Source: Bacteroidaceae bacterium (GTDB taxonomy: Bacteria; Bacteroidota; Bacteroidia; Bacteroidales; Bacteroidaceae). From it: DNA of 46,736 bases. A program made the position numbers and the translations under genes. The stretch's first letter is position 1. Each line of letters begins with the position of its first letter. The notes below the pieces were generated by a model that saw only the letters and a list, made by a program, of their open reading frames with translations, was not told the origin of the DNA and searched no databases. Of the stretch, positions 8,331 through 18,200 are shown in pieces. The stretch is taken from the NCBI GenBank assembly GCA_017521285.1, contig JAFXDG010000130.1:1-46736 (forward strand), written 5' to 3'.

Positions 8331-8362
8331 TTTGTCAGTTTGATAGAAATGTGCTACCTTTG
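8331..8362 (+). promoter_or_regulatory. Promoter of the initiator tRNA
   Basis: TTTG at 8331-8334, a 20-nt spacer and TACCTTTG at 8355-8362 give an exact Bacteroidota sigma-ABfr-type promoter. The tRNA begins 24 nt after the -7 box, allowing a short 5' leader. Confidence 0.8.
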
Positions 8363-8385
8363 CACCCGCAAACAAGAAATAACAT

Positions 8386-8458
<73 letters not shown>

Positions 8459-8463
8459 CTAAG

Positions 8464-8492
8464 AAGCAGAAGAGCGAATCTTCTGCTTTTTT
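8464..8492 (+). terminator. Rho-independent terminator after the tRNA
   Basis: The stem AGCAGAAGA / TCTTCTGCT with loop GCGAA is perfectly paired over 9 bp and followed by a run of six T. Confidence 0.85.
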
Positions 8493-8521
8493 GTTTTTAT
8501 AACAACTTATTTCCCTTTTTC

Positions 8522-8553
8522 TTTGGGTGATAAAAAGAAATGATGTAATTTTG
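8522..8553 (+). promoter_or_regulatory. Promoter of the TetR-fabG operon
   Basis: TTTG at 8522-8525, a 20-nt spacer and TAATTTTG at 8546-8553. Its last three bases are the first three of the palindrome at 8551-8577. Confidence 0.75.
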
Positions 8554-8577
8554 CACAGACTAATATAGTTTGTGCAA
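8551..8577. promoter_or_regulatory. Palindromic operator, probably for the TetR regulator
   Basis: A 27-bp dyad centred on 8564 has half-sites TTGCACA.ACTA and TAGT.TGTGCAA, with 11 of 13 base pairs symmetric. It overlaps the end of the -7 box and the expected transcription start, and ends 3 nt before the ATG of the TetR gene. This is where an autorepressor would block initiation. It could also form a hairpin at the 5' end of the mRNA. Confidence 0.7.
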
Positions 8578-8580
8578 TTC

Positions 8581-9177
8581 ATGAGTGGATCCAAGACAAG
8601 AAAACAGTTGGTAGATGTAGCCAGGCAACTTTTTGCAAAAAATGGTATAGATGATACAACAATGAATGATATAGCTGTAGCATCGAAGAAGGGACGTCGT
8701 ACCCTATATACCTATTTTAAAAATAAGGAAGACATGTATTTTGCGGTGATTGAATCAGAATTGGATTTGCTGATTGAAATGATGCGTAAAGTTGCTGCAA
8801 AGGATACACCCCCCGATGAGAAAATCTTAGAATTGATTTATACCCATTTGGATGCCATCAAAGAGGTGGTTGCCCGCAATGGTACCCTGCGTGCTGAATT
8901 TTTCCGCGACATCTGGCGGGTGGAGCGTGCACGTATGCGATTCAATTATCATGAAACAAAGATTTTCCAGAAGGTGCTCGCTGAAGGGGTGGAGAAGGGC
9001 GTGTTCGATGTTGACGACGTAGCTGTGTATGCCGACATTCTGCATTGTTGCGTCAAGGGCATCGAAGTCCTTTATATTCGTGGACGTATCGGTAAGGGTA
9101 AGGATCGCTCGACCATGAAGCGCTACGTCAAGAAGATTGTTGATGGAGCTTTCGGAAAGAAGAAAATAGTGTACTAA
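8581..9177 (+). CDS. TetR/AcrR-family transcriptional regulator
   Basis: 198 aa. The N-terminal helix-turn-helix domain (about 5-55) has the family signature FAKNGIDDTTMNDIA and GRRTLYTYFKNKEDMYFAVIE. The rest is a helical ligand-binding domain with no assigned ligand. I chose the ATG at 8581, because an in-frame GTG at 8572 lies inside the palindrome at 8551-8577. fabG starts 25 nt after the stop, so the two are probably one transcript. I infer that this regulator controls itself and fabG, and hence a step of fatty-acid synthesis, perhaps sensing an acyl-CoA or acyl-ACP. The ligand is a guess from context. Confidence 0.88.
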   Translation: MSGSKTRKQLVDVARQLFAKNGIDDTTMNDIAVASKKGRRTLYTYFKNKEDMYFAVIESELDLLIEMMRKVAAKDTPPDEKILELIYTHLDAIKEVVARNGTLRAEFFRDIWRVERARMRFNYHETKIFQKVLAEGVEKGVFDVDDVAVYADILHCCVKGIEVLYIRGRIGKGKDRSTMKRYVKKIVDGAFGKKKIVY

Positions 9178-9202
9178 ATCAATAAATTCAAAAAAAACAA
9201 TT

Positions 9203-9949
9203 ATGGGATTATTAACAGGAAAGACTGCTATCGTTACTGGTGCAGCACGAGGAATTGGTAAGGCCATTGCACTGAAGTTTGCTTCTGAGGGTGCAAACGT
9301 GGCTTTTACAGATTTGGTGATTGATGAAAATGGATTGAATACCGAAAAGGAGATAGCCGCTTATGGTGTGAAGGCAAAGGGATATGCTTCGAATGCCGCT
9401 AATTTTGAAGAAACAGAGAAAGTGGTAAACCAAATTAAAGAAGAATTCGGTTCGATTGACATTTTGGTGAACAATGCTGGTATCACCAAGGACGGCTTGA
9501 TGATGCGCATGAGCGAAGCTCAGTGGGACGCTGTGATTGCCGTAAACTTGAAGTCGGCTTTCAACTTCATCCACGCATGTACTCCTATCATGATGCGTCA
9601 GAAGGGTGGTAGCATCATCAATATGGCCTCTGTTGTGGGTGTTCATGGCAATGCCGGACAGGCCAACTATTCAGCTTCAAAGGCAGGTATGATAGGTTTG
9701 GCCAAGTCCATTGCACAGGAGTTGGGTTCTCGTGGTATCCGTGCCAATGCAATCGCTCCGGGATTCATCATTACTGACATGACGGCCAAGTTGAGTGATG
9801 AGGTGAAGGCTGAATGGGCCAAGAAGATTCCTCTCCGTCGCGGAGGTACACCTGAAGATGTGGCCGATGTGGCAACCTTCCTTGCATCTGATATGTCTTC
9901 ATACGTGTCAGGTCAGGTGATTCAGGTTGACGGTGGTATGAATATGTAA
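9203..9949 (+). CDS. fabG: 3-oxoacyl-ACP reductase FabG
   Basis: 248 aa, a classical short-chain dehydrogenase. FabG reduces 3-oxoacyl-ACP with NADPH in fatty-acid elongation, in the cytoplasm. Motifs are the cofactor-binding TGAARGIG (12-19), NNAG (90-93), N115, the catalytic S143, and YxxxK with Y156 and K160. The C-terminal VSGQVIQVDGG is typical of FabG. It directly follows the TetR gene, which fits regulated lipid synthesis. Other SDR enzymes share these motifs, but the overall match is to FabG. Confidence 0.93.
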   Translation: MGLLTGKTAIVTGAARGIGKAIALKFASEGANVAFTDLVIDENGLNTEKEIAAYGVKAKGYASNAANFEETEKVVNQIKEEFGSIDILVNNAGITKDGLMMRMSEAQWDAVIAVNLKSAFNFIHACTPIMMRQKGGSIINMASVVGVHGNAGQANYSASKAGMIGLAKSIAQELGSRGIRANAIAPGFIITDMTAKLSDEVKAEWAKKIPLRRGGTPEDVADVATFLASDMSSYVSGQVIQVDGGMNM

Positions 9950-9963
9950 TGCATTAAGTGTGA

Positions 9964-10034
9964 ATTGTGAATTATGAATTATGAGAGGTTTTCATCTCTT
10001 GTGATTCATAATTCATAATTGTTGATTCATAATA
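9964..10034. repeat. Hairpin of 7-nt words (GAATTAT) between fabG and the RluA-like gene
   Basis: The left arm has the in-phase words GAATTGT, GAATTAT, GAATTAT, then GAGAGG. The right arm has ATTCATA, ATTCATA, ATTGTTG, ATTCATA. AATTATGAATTATGA (9970-9984) pairs with TTCATAATTCATAATT (10005-10020), and inner AGAG/CTCT extends the stem. Related words occur at 2797-2816 and 24000-24033. It may act as a terminator or processing site in the fabG transcript. Confidence 0.75.
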
Positions 10035-10042
10035 CTCTTGAC

Positions 10043-10711
10043 GTGACAATCATTTACGAAGACAATCATATCATTGTGGTGAACAAGAGCGCCTCAGAGA
10101 TAGTGCAGGGTGACAAAACTGGCGATGTGCCTCTATCGGAAAAAGTAAAGGCATATTTAAAGGAAAAATATCAGAAGCCTGGCAATGTCTTTGTGGGGGT
10201 TACGCATCGGTTGGACAGGCCGGTCAGTGGTTTGGTTGTGTTTGCCAAAACCAGTAAAGCTCTTTCGCGATTGAACGAGATGTTCCGCGTGGGCGATGTC
10301 CACAAGGTCTATTGGGCCATTGTGAAGAACGAGCCGAAGCAGCCGGAGGCGGAATTGCAACATTGGATTGTACGTAATGAGAAGCAGAATAAATCGTATG
10401 CTTACGATCATGAGGTGAAGAATGCCAAGAAGGCTGTGTTGAAGTATCGGATGATAGGTCGTTCGGATAATTATTCTTTGTTGGAAGTCAAATTGATGAC
10501 TGGCCGTCATCATCAGATTCGTTGCCAGTTGTCCAAGATCGGGTGTCCTATCAAAGGTGATTTGAAGTATGGGTCTCCCCGTTCAAACCCTGATGGAAGC
10601 ATCTGTCTTCATGCCCGGCGTATCAGTTTCGTTCACCCCGTTTCCAAGCAATTGATTGAATTGGAGGCTCCTCTTCCTGCTGATAAATTGTGGCGTTGTT
10701 TTGATATGTAG
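10043..10711 (+). CDS. RluA-family pseudouridine synthase
   Basis: 222 aa with the RluA-type signature VTHRLDRPVSGLVVFAKT, whose Asp (HRLD) is the catalytic nucleophile. Such enzymes convert uridine to pseudouridine in rRNA or tRNA; the target site cannot be told from sequence. A later motif, GRHHQIRCQL, is also typical. There is no S4 domain. No ATG fits. I chose GTG at 10043, which gives TIIYEDNHIIVVNK right after the start as family members do; TTG at 10019 or 10022 would start inside the hairpin arm. Product length agrees with short RluA/RluC-like proteins. Confidence 0.85.
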   Translation: MTIIYEDNHIIVVNKSASEIVQGDKTGDVPLSEKVKAYLKEKYQKPGNVFVGVTHRLDRPVSGLVVFAKTSKALSRLNEMFRVGDVHKVYWAIVKNEPKQPEAELQHWIVRNEKQNKSYAYDHEVKNAKKAVLKYRMIGRSDNYSLLEVKLMTGRHHQIRCQLSKIGCPIKGDLKYGSPRSNPDGSICLHARRISFVHPVSKQLIELEAPLPADKLWRCFDM

Positions 10712-10754
10712 AGAATATAAAAACTAACTATAACTAACTTAAACAAACTGACGT

Positions 10755-11780
10755 ATGAAAACAATCTCTTTTTTTCTGATGCTCTTGTTGATTCTCAATG
10801 GGAGTATCGTGGGAATGGCTCAGACAGACATTTCCAAGGCACCAGCCTTTACTAATCAAGAAACGGTGCAAATGGCCGATTGCCATTATGTGGTAGCGCA
10901 AGATGGTAGTGGCAATTTCCGAACGGTGCAGGAGGCGATAGATGCTGTACCTGATTTCCGTAAGCAGATTACCCGCATCTATATCCGTAAGGGTACTTAC
11001 AAGGAAAAGCTGGTAGTGGCTCCTTGCAAACAACATATAGCTTTGTATGGTGAAGATGGTACGGTGCTGACTTATGATGACTATGCCAACAAACAAAATG
11101 TCTTTGGTGAAAACAAAGGAACCTCAGGTTCTTCGTCCATCTATATTTATGCATCGGATTTCTATGCTGAAAATATTACGTTTGAAAACACTTCAGGCCC
11201 TGTAGGGCAAGCCGTTGCCTGCTTTGTGGCGGGCGACCGTGTACACTTCAAGAAGTGTCGTTTCCTGGGCTTTCAAGATACACTATACACATGGGGACGC
11301 AATAGCCGCCAGTATTATGAAGAATGTTATGTGGAGGGTACGGTGGACTTTATTTTCGGTGCTTCCACTGCCGTGTTCGACCGTTGCCTGATTCATAGCA
11401 AATCAGGTGGATATGTTACAGCTCCCAGTACTCCGCAAGAGGCTAAGTATGGCTATGTCTTTTATGATTGCAAGTTGACGGCTGATGCGGGACTTGAGGG
11501 GAAAGTGGCTCTTTCACGCCCTTGGCGTCCGTATGGACAGGCTGTCTTTGTACGTTGCGAATTGGGCAGCCACATCAGTCCTGCCGGATGGGATCATTGG
11601 GGAAAGGAGACGAACAAGGAAACGGCCTTTTATGCCGAGTATCAGAACTATGGCCCAGGAGCCGCTATTGACCAACGTGTGTCATGGAGTCATCAACTTC
11701 CCAATTTGCGTGGTTATACCATTCAGGAGGTGTTGAATGGACATGATGGTTGGAGTCCTTTTGGAGTAACAGAGAAATAA
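10755..11780 (+). CDS. Pectinesterase (carbohydrate esterase family 8)
   Basis: 341 aa. A signal peptide ends around GMAQ (residues 20-23), followed by a right-handed beta-helix pectin methylesterase domain that removes methyl groups from homogalacturonan. Key residues are visible: Q152 in GQAVA, D175 in QDTLY (acid/base), D198 in DFIFG (nucleophile) and R255 in SRPW. The usual GRPW has Ser for Gly here. The protein is probably periplasmic or surface-exposed. No other pectin genes or SusC/SusD pair are nearby, so it is an isolated enzyme that may serve a distant polysaccharide-utilisation locus. Confidence 0.93.
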   Translation: MKTISFFLMLLLILNGSIVGMAQTDISKAPAFTNQETVQMADCHYVVAQDGSGNFRTVQEAIDAVPDFRKQITRIYIRKGTYKEKLVVAPCKQHIALYGEDGTVLTYDDYANKQNVFGENKGTSGSSSIYIYASDFYAENITFENTSGPVGQAVACFVAGDRVHFKKCRFLGFQDTLYTWGRNSRQYYEECYVEGTVDFIFGASTAVFDRCLIHSKSGGYVTAPSTPQEAKYGYVFYDCKLTADAGLEGKVALSRPWRPYGQAVFVRCELGSHISPAGWDHWGKETNKETAFYAEYQNYGPGAAIDQRVSWSHQLPNLRGYTIQEVLNGHDGWSPFGVTEK

Positions 11781-11818
11781 TAAAAATCTATATTCGTATA
11801 ATAGAAAGCAAGAGAAGG

Positions 11819-11929
11819 TGTGCCACAATTAACTTTTTAGACGCAGATGACGCGGATATATTTTAATTGTTATCCCCGATAGGATATAATTAATCTGTGT
11901 CTAAAAGGTTAATTATGGCACATCTTTTT
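11819..11929. repeat. Long hairpin of the GACGCGGAT family, probable terminator
   Basis: The outer arms TGTGCCACAATTAA (from 11819) and TTAATTATGGCACA (to 11922) enclose inner arms TTTTAGACGCAGAT and ATCTGTGTCTAAAA. A T-rich tail (CTTTTTG...TTTTTTT) follows. Two copies of the 9-nt word GACGCRGAT lie in the left arm. The same design recurs at 29599-29740, 37048-37190 and 46470-46559. It ends the pectinesterase transcript and fills most of the 317-nt gap. Confidence 0.75.
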
Positions 11930-12022
11930 GTTCTTTTTTTCTGCTCACTTGTTTGATTTATCGTAATGTTTGTGGTTGATATGTGAACAAAACATAAACG
12001 TTACATTTTGAAGGGAAAACTT

Positions 12023-12054
12023 TTTGTTCGTTTGGGGTTTTCTGTATAACTTTG
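12023..12054 (+). promoter_or_regulatory. Promoter of the efflux operon
   Basis: TTTG at 12023-12026, a 20-nt spacer and TAACTTTG at 12047-12054, 43 nt upstream of the TetR ATG. I see no strong palindrome over it. Confidence 0.75.
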
Positions 12055-12097
12055 CACCGTGTTTTAAAAGGTTAAGGTATAAAGGTTAGTCGCATTT

Positions 12098-12730
12098 ATG
12101 GCAACGGTGGAAATTTCTGATAAATATTTGCATGAAGAGCAACGCAACCGCGTGATAGCCATGGCTGGCAAAATGTTTGCCGAGCAGGGCATACGCAAGG
12201 TGCGTATGGATGACGTGGCCGCAGCTCTGAGCATGAGCAAGCGTACGATCTACGAGATGTTTGCCGACAAGGAAGAGCTGTTGCTCGAATGCATGAAGGT
12301 TAATCAGGAAAAGAAACGCGAGTATGCCGCACAGGTGTCTTCTATGGCCAACAATGTGTTGGAGATAGTCTTCCGCCTCTACCAGTATGGGATGGAAGAG
12401 ATGAAGAATGTGAACTCATCCATGTATCGCGACATCAAGAAATATCCGAAGGTGTGTGAATTTCTTAACCAGCGCAAGGCTCAGAGTGCCCAAAACTCTC
12501 AGGAGTTCTACGAGGCCGGTGTCCGTCAGGGACTGCTCCGTGAGGATGTCAACTTTGACATTTTCCAGTTTTTGGTGGATTTGTCGATGAACGGGTTCCT
12601 GAATGATGAAATGCTGATGAACCGTTGGACATTGACCGAAGTGCTTGACACGGTGGTGCGCGTGAACATGCGTGGCATCTGCACCGAAAAGGGACAACGG
12701 ATGCTGGATGACTTTTTGAGAGAGAAATAA
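12098..12730 (+). CDS. TetR/AcrR-family regulator of the RND efflux operon
   Basis: 210 aa with an N-terminal HTH (about 15-62: FAEQGIRKVRMDDVAAALS, then KRTIYEMFADKEELL) and a helical C-terminal ligand domain. It is the first gene after a good promoter and lies 40 nt ahead of the TolC-like gene. This is the usual layout for a local repressor that is relieved by a pump substrate. The link to the pump is inferred from position; the ligand is unknown. Confidence 0.88.
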   Translation: MATVEISDKYLHEEQRNRVIAMAGKMFAEQGIRKVRMDDVAAALSMSKRTIYEMFADKEELLLECMKVNQEKKREYAAQVSSMANNVLEIVFRLYQYGMEEMKNVNSSMYRDIKKYPKVCEFLNQRKAQSAQNSQEFYEAGVRQGLLREDVNFDIFQFLVDLSMNGFLNDEMLMNRWTLTEVLDTVVRVNMRGICTEKGQRMLDDFLREK

Positions 12731-12770
12731 TATAGAATAGTTATAGGATTACAAATTTAAGTAAAGACGT

Positions 12771-14096
12771 ATGAGAAGTAAGAACTGCTTGGCATTGGCC
12801 TTGGCTCTGCTTTTGACAGGAGCCGTCCGTGCGCAGGAAACGCTGAATCTGACATTGGACAAGGCGTTGGAGATTGCTCTTGCCGACAACCCCACCATTA
12901 AGGTTGCCGACCAGGAGATTGAGTTGAAGAAAGAAGCTAACCGTGAAGTGCTTTGGAGCCTGTTGCCCGAAGTCAGTTTGGCGGGAAGTTTCAGTCACAC
13001 CATCGAGAAACAGACGTTTGCAATGATGGATACAGTGATGAAAGTCGGAACATTGAACACTGTAAATGGTGGTCTGACAGCCAGCCTTCCTGTGTTTGCT
13101 CCTGCTTTGTACCAAAGCATAAAACTGACAAAGGTTGATGTAGAGTTGGCCATGGAGAAGGCACGTTCGTCACGCTTGGATATGGTGAATCAAGTGACAA
13201 AAGCGTTCTTCCAAGTCCTTTTGGCCCAGGATAGTTACGAAGTGCTTCAGAAAAGTTACAAGCAAAGCGAGGATAATTTTAACATCGTAAATACAAAATT
13301 CCAGCATGGCTTAGTAAGTGAATTTGATAAAATCAGCGCTGATGTACAGATGCGTTCATTGAAACCAAGCGTTGTTTCTGCAAGTAATGGCGTAAACTTG
13401 GCCAAACTTCAGTTAAAGGTATTGTTGGGCGTGGATTCTGATGTGGAGTTGAACGTTGTAGGCAACTTGAAAGATTATGAAATGGCGATGTTCTCTCGTC
13501 AGGCACAACCCCAACCAAAGGATATTGTTGAAGGAAACACCACTTTGCGTCAGTTGGATTTGAATTATGATATGTTGCAGAGAAACCTGAAGTTGAAGAA
13601 TACTAACTTCATGCCTACGTTGGCTCTTTCTTTCCAATATATGTACACCAGCATGAGTAATCATTGGAAGATATTCGATTATCGATGGAATCCCTACTCA
13701 ACTGTGGGATTGAATCTTTCTATTCCATTGTTCAAAGGGGGCAATTTTTCTCAACGCAAGCAGGCTAAGCTGCAGATAGCCCAATTGGAACAAACTCGCA
13801 TCAATACGGAACGCCAATTGAAAATGCAGGCACAAAGCTACCTCGATAACATGGCAGCGAGTGCCGAGCAGGCAGTGAGTAACAAGGAGGCTGTGCTTCA
13901 AGCCGAAAAGGGACGTTCAATTGCTGAGAAACGTTACGACATCGGTGGAGGAACAATTCTTGAACTGAACAGTGCAGAAGTTGCATTGACGCAGACAAAA
14001 CTTGCTTATAGCCAATCAATTTATGACTATCTCGTGGCAAAAGCTAACTTGGATTTAGTGATGGGCGTAGATGACAGACTCAAAACAGAAGAATAA
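12771..14096 (+). CDS. TolC-like outer-membrane efflux protein
   Basis: 441 aa. A signal peptide (ending AVRAQ, about residue 22) is followed by the duplicated, mostly helical OEP fold. Long helices with heptad character include LDMVNQVTKAFFQVLLAQ and the C-terminal copy RINTERQLKMQAQ. The protein should form the trimeric outer-membrane duct of a tripartite pump with the next two genes. It ends 34 nt before the adaptor gene. Length and order fit the family. Confidence 0.92.
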   Translation: MRSKNCLALALALLLTGAVRAQETLNLTLDKALEIALADNPTIKVADQEIELKKEANREVLWSLLPEVSLAGSFSHTIEKQTFAMMDTVMKVGTLNTVNGGLTASLPVFAPALYQSIKLTKVDVELAMEKARSSRLDMVNQVTKAFFQVLLAQDSYEVLQKSYKQSEDNFNIVNTKFQHGLVSEFDKISADVQMRSLKPSVVSASNGVNLAKLQLKVLLGVDSDVELNVVGNLKDYEMAMFSRQAQPQPKDIVEGNTTLRQLDLNYDMLQRNLKLKNTNFMPTLALSFQYMYTSMSNHWKIFDYRWNPYSTVGLNLSIPLFKGGNFSQRKQAKLQIAQLEQTRINTERQLKMQAQSYLDNMAASAEQAVSNKEAVLQAEKGRSIAEKRYDIGGGTILELNSAEVALTQTKLAYSQSIYDYLVAKANLDLVMGVDDRLKTEE

Positions 14097-14130
14097 TTTC
14101 GTTGAAAACAAAAAAGAACAATATACAGAT

Positions 14131-15159
14131 ATGAAAATCAATTTGCAAATGATGGCACTTGCTGCTCTGGTGTTGACCGCAAGTGCATGTAGCTCGAAGA
14201 GCGAGAGTGAAGCTACGACTGCTCAGGCAGCACAAACCGAGAAACCGAAAGTGAAGCTGGCCAAAGTGTCAGTGCGTCCCGTTGACCAGATTGCCGAATA
14301 CACGGCTACCGTGAAGGCTGACGTAGTGAACAAGATTGCCCCCTCAACCCCCGTGCGTATCAAGAAAATCCTCGTGGAAGTGGGCGACCAAGTGAAGAAA
14401 GGCCAGAAACTCGTTGAGATGGACGACGTGAACTCCACTTCACTGAAGTACGACCTCGAGCGCATGGAGACCGAATTCAAGCGTATCGACGAACTCTACA
14501 AGGTGGGCGGCGTTTCCAAGTCTGACTGGGAAAACATGCGCACCAACCTTGACAAACTCCGTCGTTCGTACGCCAACATGGTGGAAAACACCCAGTTGCT
14601 TTCTCCCATCAACGGCATCATCACCGCCCGTAACTACGACGATGGCGACCTCTATGGCGGAGCAAGCCCCGTGTTGGTCGTTGAGCAGATTTCACCCGTG
14701 AAGCTCGTGGTGAACGTGTCAGAGAACAACTTCCCCAAGGTGAAGAAGGGCGACAAGGTGACTGTGAAGCTCGACGTCTATGGCGACGAGGAGTTCACCG
14801 GTTCGGTTGACCTCATCTATCCCACTATCGATGCATCTACCCGCACTTTCCCCGTGGAGGTGAAGGTGGCCAATGCCAACCAACGCATCCGTCCGGGTAT
14901 GTTTGCCCGCGTTATCATGAACTTCGGTACGGCTGACCACGTGGTAGTGCCCGATATGGCCGTAGTGAAGCAGGCAGGTTCAGGCGACCGTTACGTATAT
15001 GTATATGAGAATGGCAAGGTGTCATACAACAAGGTTCAACTTGGTCGTCGCATGGATACTGAGTATGAGTTGCTTTCAGGTGTTGACAACAATTCTCAAG
15101 TAGTAATTGCCGGACAGAAAGCCCTATTGAATGGCATGGAGGTGACGGTAGAGAAATAA
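14131..15159 (+). CDS. RND efflux membrane-fusion (adaptor) lipoprotein
   Basis: 342 aa. A lipoprotein signal ends at TASAC (Cys20). The HlyD/AcrA-type order follows: beta-barrel/lipoyl start (PVRIKKILVEVGDQVKKGQ), a short helical hairpin (LERMETEFKRIDELYK), the second lipoyl half (LLSPINGIITARNYDDGD), then the beta-barrel and membrane-proximal domains. It links the inner-membrane pump with the TolC-like duct. I chose the ATG at 14131, which gives the lipoprotein signal; a longer frame opening at 14071 overlaps the end of the TolC-like gene and adds only a hydrophilic extension. Confidence 0.93.
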   Translation: MKINLQMMALAALVLTASACSSKSESEATTAQAAQTEKPKVKLAKVSVRPVDQIAEYTATVKADVVNKIAPSTPVRIKKILVEVGDQVKKGQKLVEMDDVNSTSLKYDLERMETEFKRIDELYKVGGVSKSDWENMRTNLDKLRRSYANMVENTQLLSPINGIITARNYDDGDLYGGASPVLVVEQISPVKLVVNVSENNFPKVKKGDKVTVKLDVYGDEEFTGSVDLIYPTIDASTRTFPVEVKVANANQRIRPGMFARVIMNFGTADHVVVPDMAVVKQAGSGDRYVYVYENGKVSYNKVQLGRRMDTEYELLSGVDNNSQVVIAGQKALLNGMEVTVEK

Positions 15160-15164
15160 ATTTT

Positions 15165-15284
15165 TAATGTGACAATATGCCAATGTGTTAATGTGCCAAT
15201 GGCCATGCGGCGTGATACATTAGCAAATTGACATAAGCATAGTCATTAGCATATTAGCAAATTGGCACATTAGCAAATTAAATA
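15165..15284. repeat. Hairpin of 8-nt words (AATGTGCC) between adaptor and pump genes
   Basis: The left arm reads AATGTGAC, AATATGCC, AATGTGTT, AATGTGCC, AATGGCC in strict 8-nt phase. The right arm reads CATTAGCA, TATTAGCA, AATTGGCA, CATTAGCA, AATT. The arms are imperfect reverse complements. A second hairpin of the same word family lies at 44617-44718. Here it sits inside an operon, where it could tune the adaptor-to-pump ratio. Confidence 0.8.
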
Positions 15285-15291
15285 GAATATT

Positions 15292-18200
15292 ATGAGTTTA
15301 TACGAAGGAGCGGTTAAAAAACCGATTATGACCACGCTCTGCTTTGTGGCAGTTGCTATCTTTGGTCTCTTTTCATTATCGAAACTCCCCATCGACCTGA
15401 TGCCGGATATCGAGACAAACACCATCATGGTGATGACTGCTTATCCTGGTGCCAGTGCCGAGGATATTGAGAACAACGTGACCCGTCCCTTGGAAAACAC
15501 GTTGAACTCTGTGGAGTATCTGAAACATATTACTTCCAAGTCTTCCGAAAATATTTCTGTCGTAACCTTGGAGTTTGAGTTTGGCCACGACATTGATGTG
15601 CTCACCAATGATGTGCGCGACAAACTGGATATGGTGACTTCGGCTCTTCCCGATGAGGTGAACAACCCCATCATCTTCAAGTTCAGCGCCGACATGATGC
15701 CTATCCTCCTCCTTTCAGTACAGGCAGAGGAGAGCCAGGCTGCCCTTTACAAGATATTGGACGACAACGTGGCCAACCCCTTGGCACGTATCCCCGGTGT
15801 GGGTTCGGTGTCTATTGCCGGTGCTCCCCAACGTGAGGTGAACGTTTATTGCGACCCCAACCGTTTGGAGGCTTACGGATTGACCGTGGAGGCTATCAGT
15901 GCCCTTATCGGTGCTGAAAACCGCAATATCCCCGGTGGTTCGTTCGATATTGGTAACTCAACCTACTCACTCCGTGTGGAAGGTGAGTTTGTTGATCCGA
16001 AGGAGATGGAGAACCTGGTGGTTGGTAGCCGCAATGGTGCTAACATCTACTTGCGCGACGTTGCCCGTGTGGTTGACGGATTGCAAGAGCGTGCCCAGAA
16101 GACCTTTACCAACGGCAAGCAAGGTGCGATGATTATCGTGCAGAAGCAGTCGGGAGGTAACTCTGTGGCCATTTCGCAAGCCGTAATGGATCAGTTGCCC
16201 GATTTGCAGAAGCGTCTTCCCAGCGACGTGAAGTTGGGTATCATTGTGAACACTTCTGACAACATTCAGAATACCATTGACTCATTGGTTGAGACCATCT
16301 GCTACGCCATGTTGTTTGTGGTGTTGGTAGTGTTCGTCTTCTTGGGTCGTTGGCGTGCTACGGTGATTATCTGTATCACCATTCCTCTTTCATTGATTGC
16401 TTCGTTCATCTACCTGGCTATTACGGGTGGTTCGTTGAACATCATCTCCATGTCGTGTCTCTCTATCGCAATCGGTAACGTCGTGGACGATGCCATTGTG
16501 GTGTTGGAGAACGTCACCACCCACATCGAACGTGGATCTGACCCCAAGCAAGCGGCTATCCACGGTACCAATGAGGTGGCTATCTCCGTTATTGCTTCTA
16601 CATTGACCATGATTGCCGTGTTCTTCCCCTTGACCATGGTAACCGGTATGGCCGGTGTACTCTTCGAACAATTGGGTTGGATGATGTGTGTGATTATGAC
16701 CGTGTCAACCGTTGCAGCGTTGAGTTTTACTCCGATGATGTGTTCTCAGATGCTCCGTTTGCAGAAGAAACCCAGCAAGATTTTCTTGGCTCTCTACAAA
16801 CCCGTTGAGCGTGCATTGGACAAGTTGGATGATTGGTACAAGCGTCGTATTTATTGGGCGACACGTCATCGTGTGACAACTATTTGTGGTTGTGCTATTC
16901 TCTTTGTCCTCAGCTGTCTGTGTGCCGGCAGCATCGGTACGGAGTTCTTTCCCGCACAGGATAGCGGACGTGCATCGGTGAAACTCTATTTGCCCATTGG
17001 TACTCGTGTTGAACATGCCCAACGCTTGGCTGAGGAGTTGGCCAACACATGGATTACCCGCTATGGTGATGATTTGCGTGCCTGCAACTTTACCGTAGGT
17101 CAGGCCGACTCTGACAACACCTTCGCCTCTATGCAGGAGAATGGTTCACACATCATCTCTTTCAACATCGGTCTCGTCAGTGTGACTGAGCGTGAGAAGG
17201 GATTGGAAGAAATCTGTAACGAAATGCGTGAAGACCTCAAGGGTTATCCCGAATTTGACCGTACCCAAGTAACAATGGGTGGTGGCGGTATGGGTGGCCA
17301 GTCAACGGCTGACTTTGAAATCTATGGCTACGACTTCACCATTACCGACAGCATCTCCCAGCAGTTGAAGCGCGAGTTGCTGAAGATCAATGGTGTGGCC
17401 GAGGTGAACATCAGCCGTCAGGATTACCAGCCCGAGTATCAGGTGGATTTCGACCGCGAGAAGTTGGCTATGCACGGAATGAACTTGGCTACTGCAGCCA
17501 CTTACTTGCGTAACCGTGTGAATGGTGCTACCGCTTCTTATTTCCGCGAGGATGGTGACGAGTACGACATTGTGGTGCGCTATGCTCCCGAGTTCCGTAC
17601 CAGCATCGAGGATTTGGAGAACATTCTTCTTTATAATAATGGTGGCAAAGCCATCCGTGTGCGTGATGTGGGTCAGGTTGTCGAGCGTCAGAATCCGCCG
17701 ACCATCGAGCGTAAGGACCGCGAGCGTATCGTGACTGTATCGGCCGTTATATCCGATGTTCCTCTGGGTGATGTGGTAACTGCCGGTGAAGCGTTGATTG
17801 ACCAGATGGATCTTCCCAATGGTATCAACATTCAGATTTCGGGTTCATACGAAGACCAGCAGGAGTCATTTGCCGACCTCGGTGTATTGGGTGTCCTCAT
17901 TATTGTACTTGTATTCATTGTGATGGCTGCTCAGTTCGAGTCGTTGACCTATCCGTTTATCATCATGTTCTCCGTACCTTTTGCCTTCAGTGGTGTACTT
18001 TTGGCTCTTTTCCTGACAGGTACTAACTTGAACGTGATGAGTATGTTGGGAGGTATCATGTTGATTGGTATCGTAGTGAAGAACGGTATCGTGCTCATCG
18101 ACTACACCATGCTCTGCCGCGAACGCGGAATGTCGGTGCTCAATGCCGTGGTTACTGCAGGCCGTAGCCGTTTGCGCCCTGTGTTGATGACCACCCTTAC

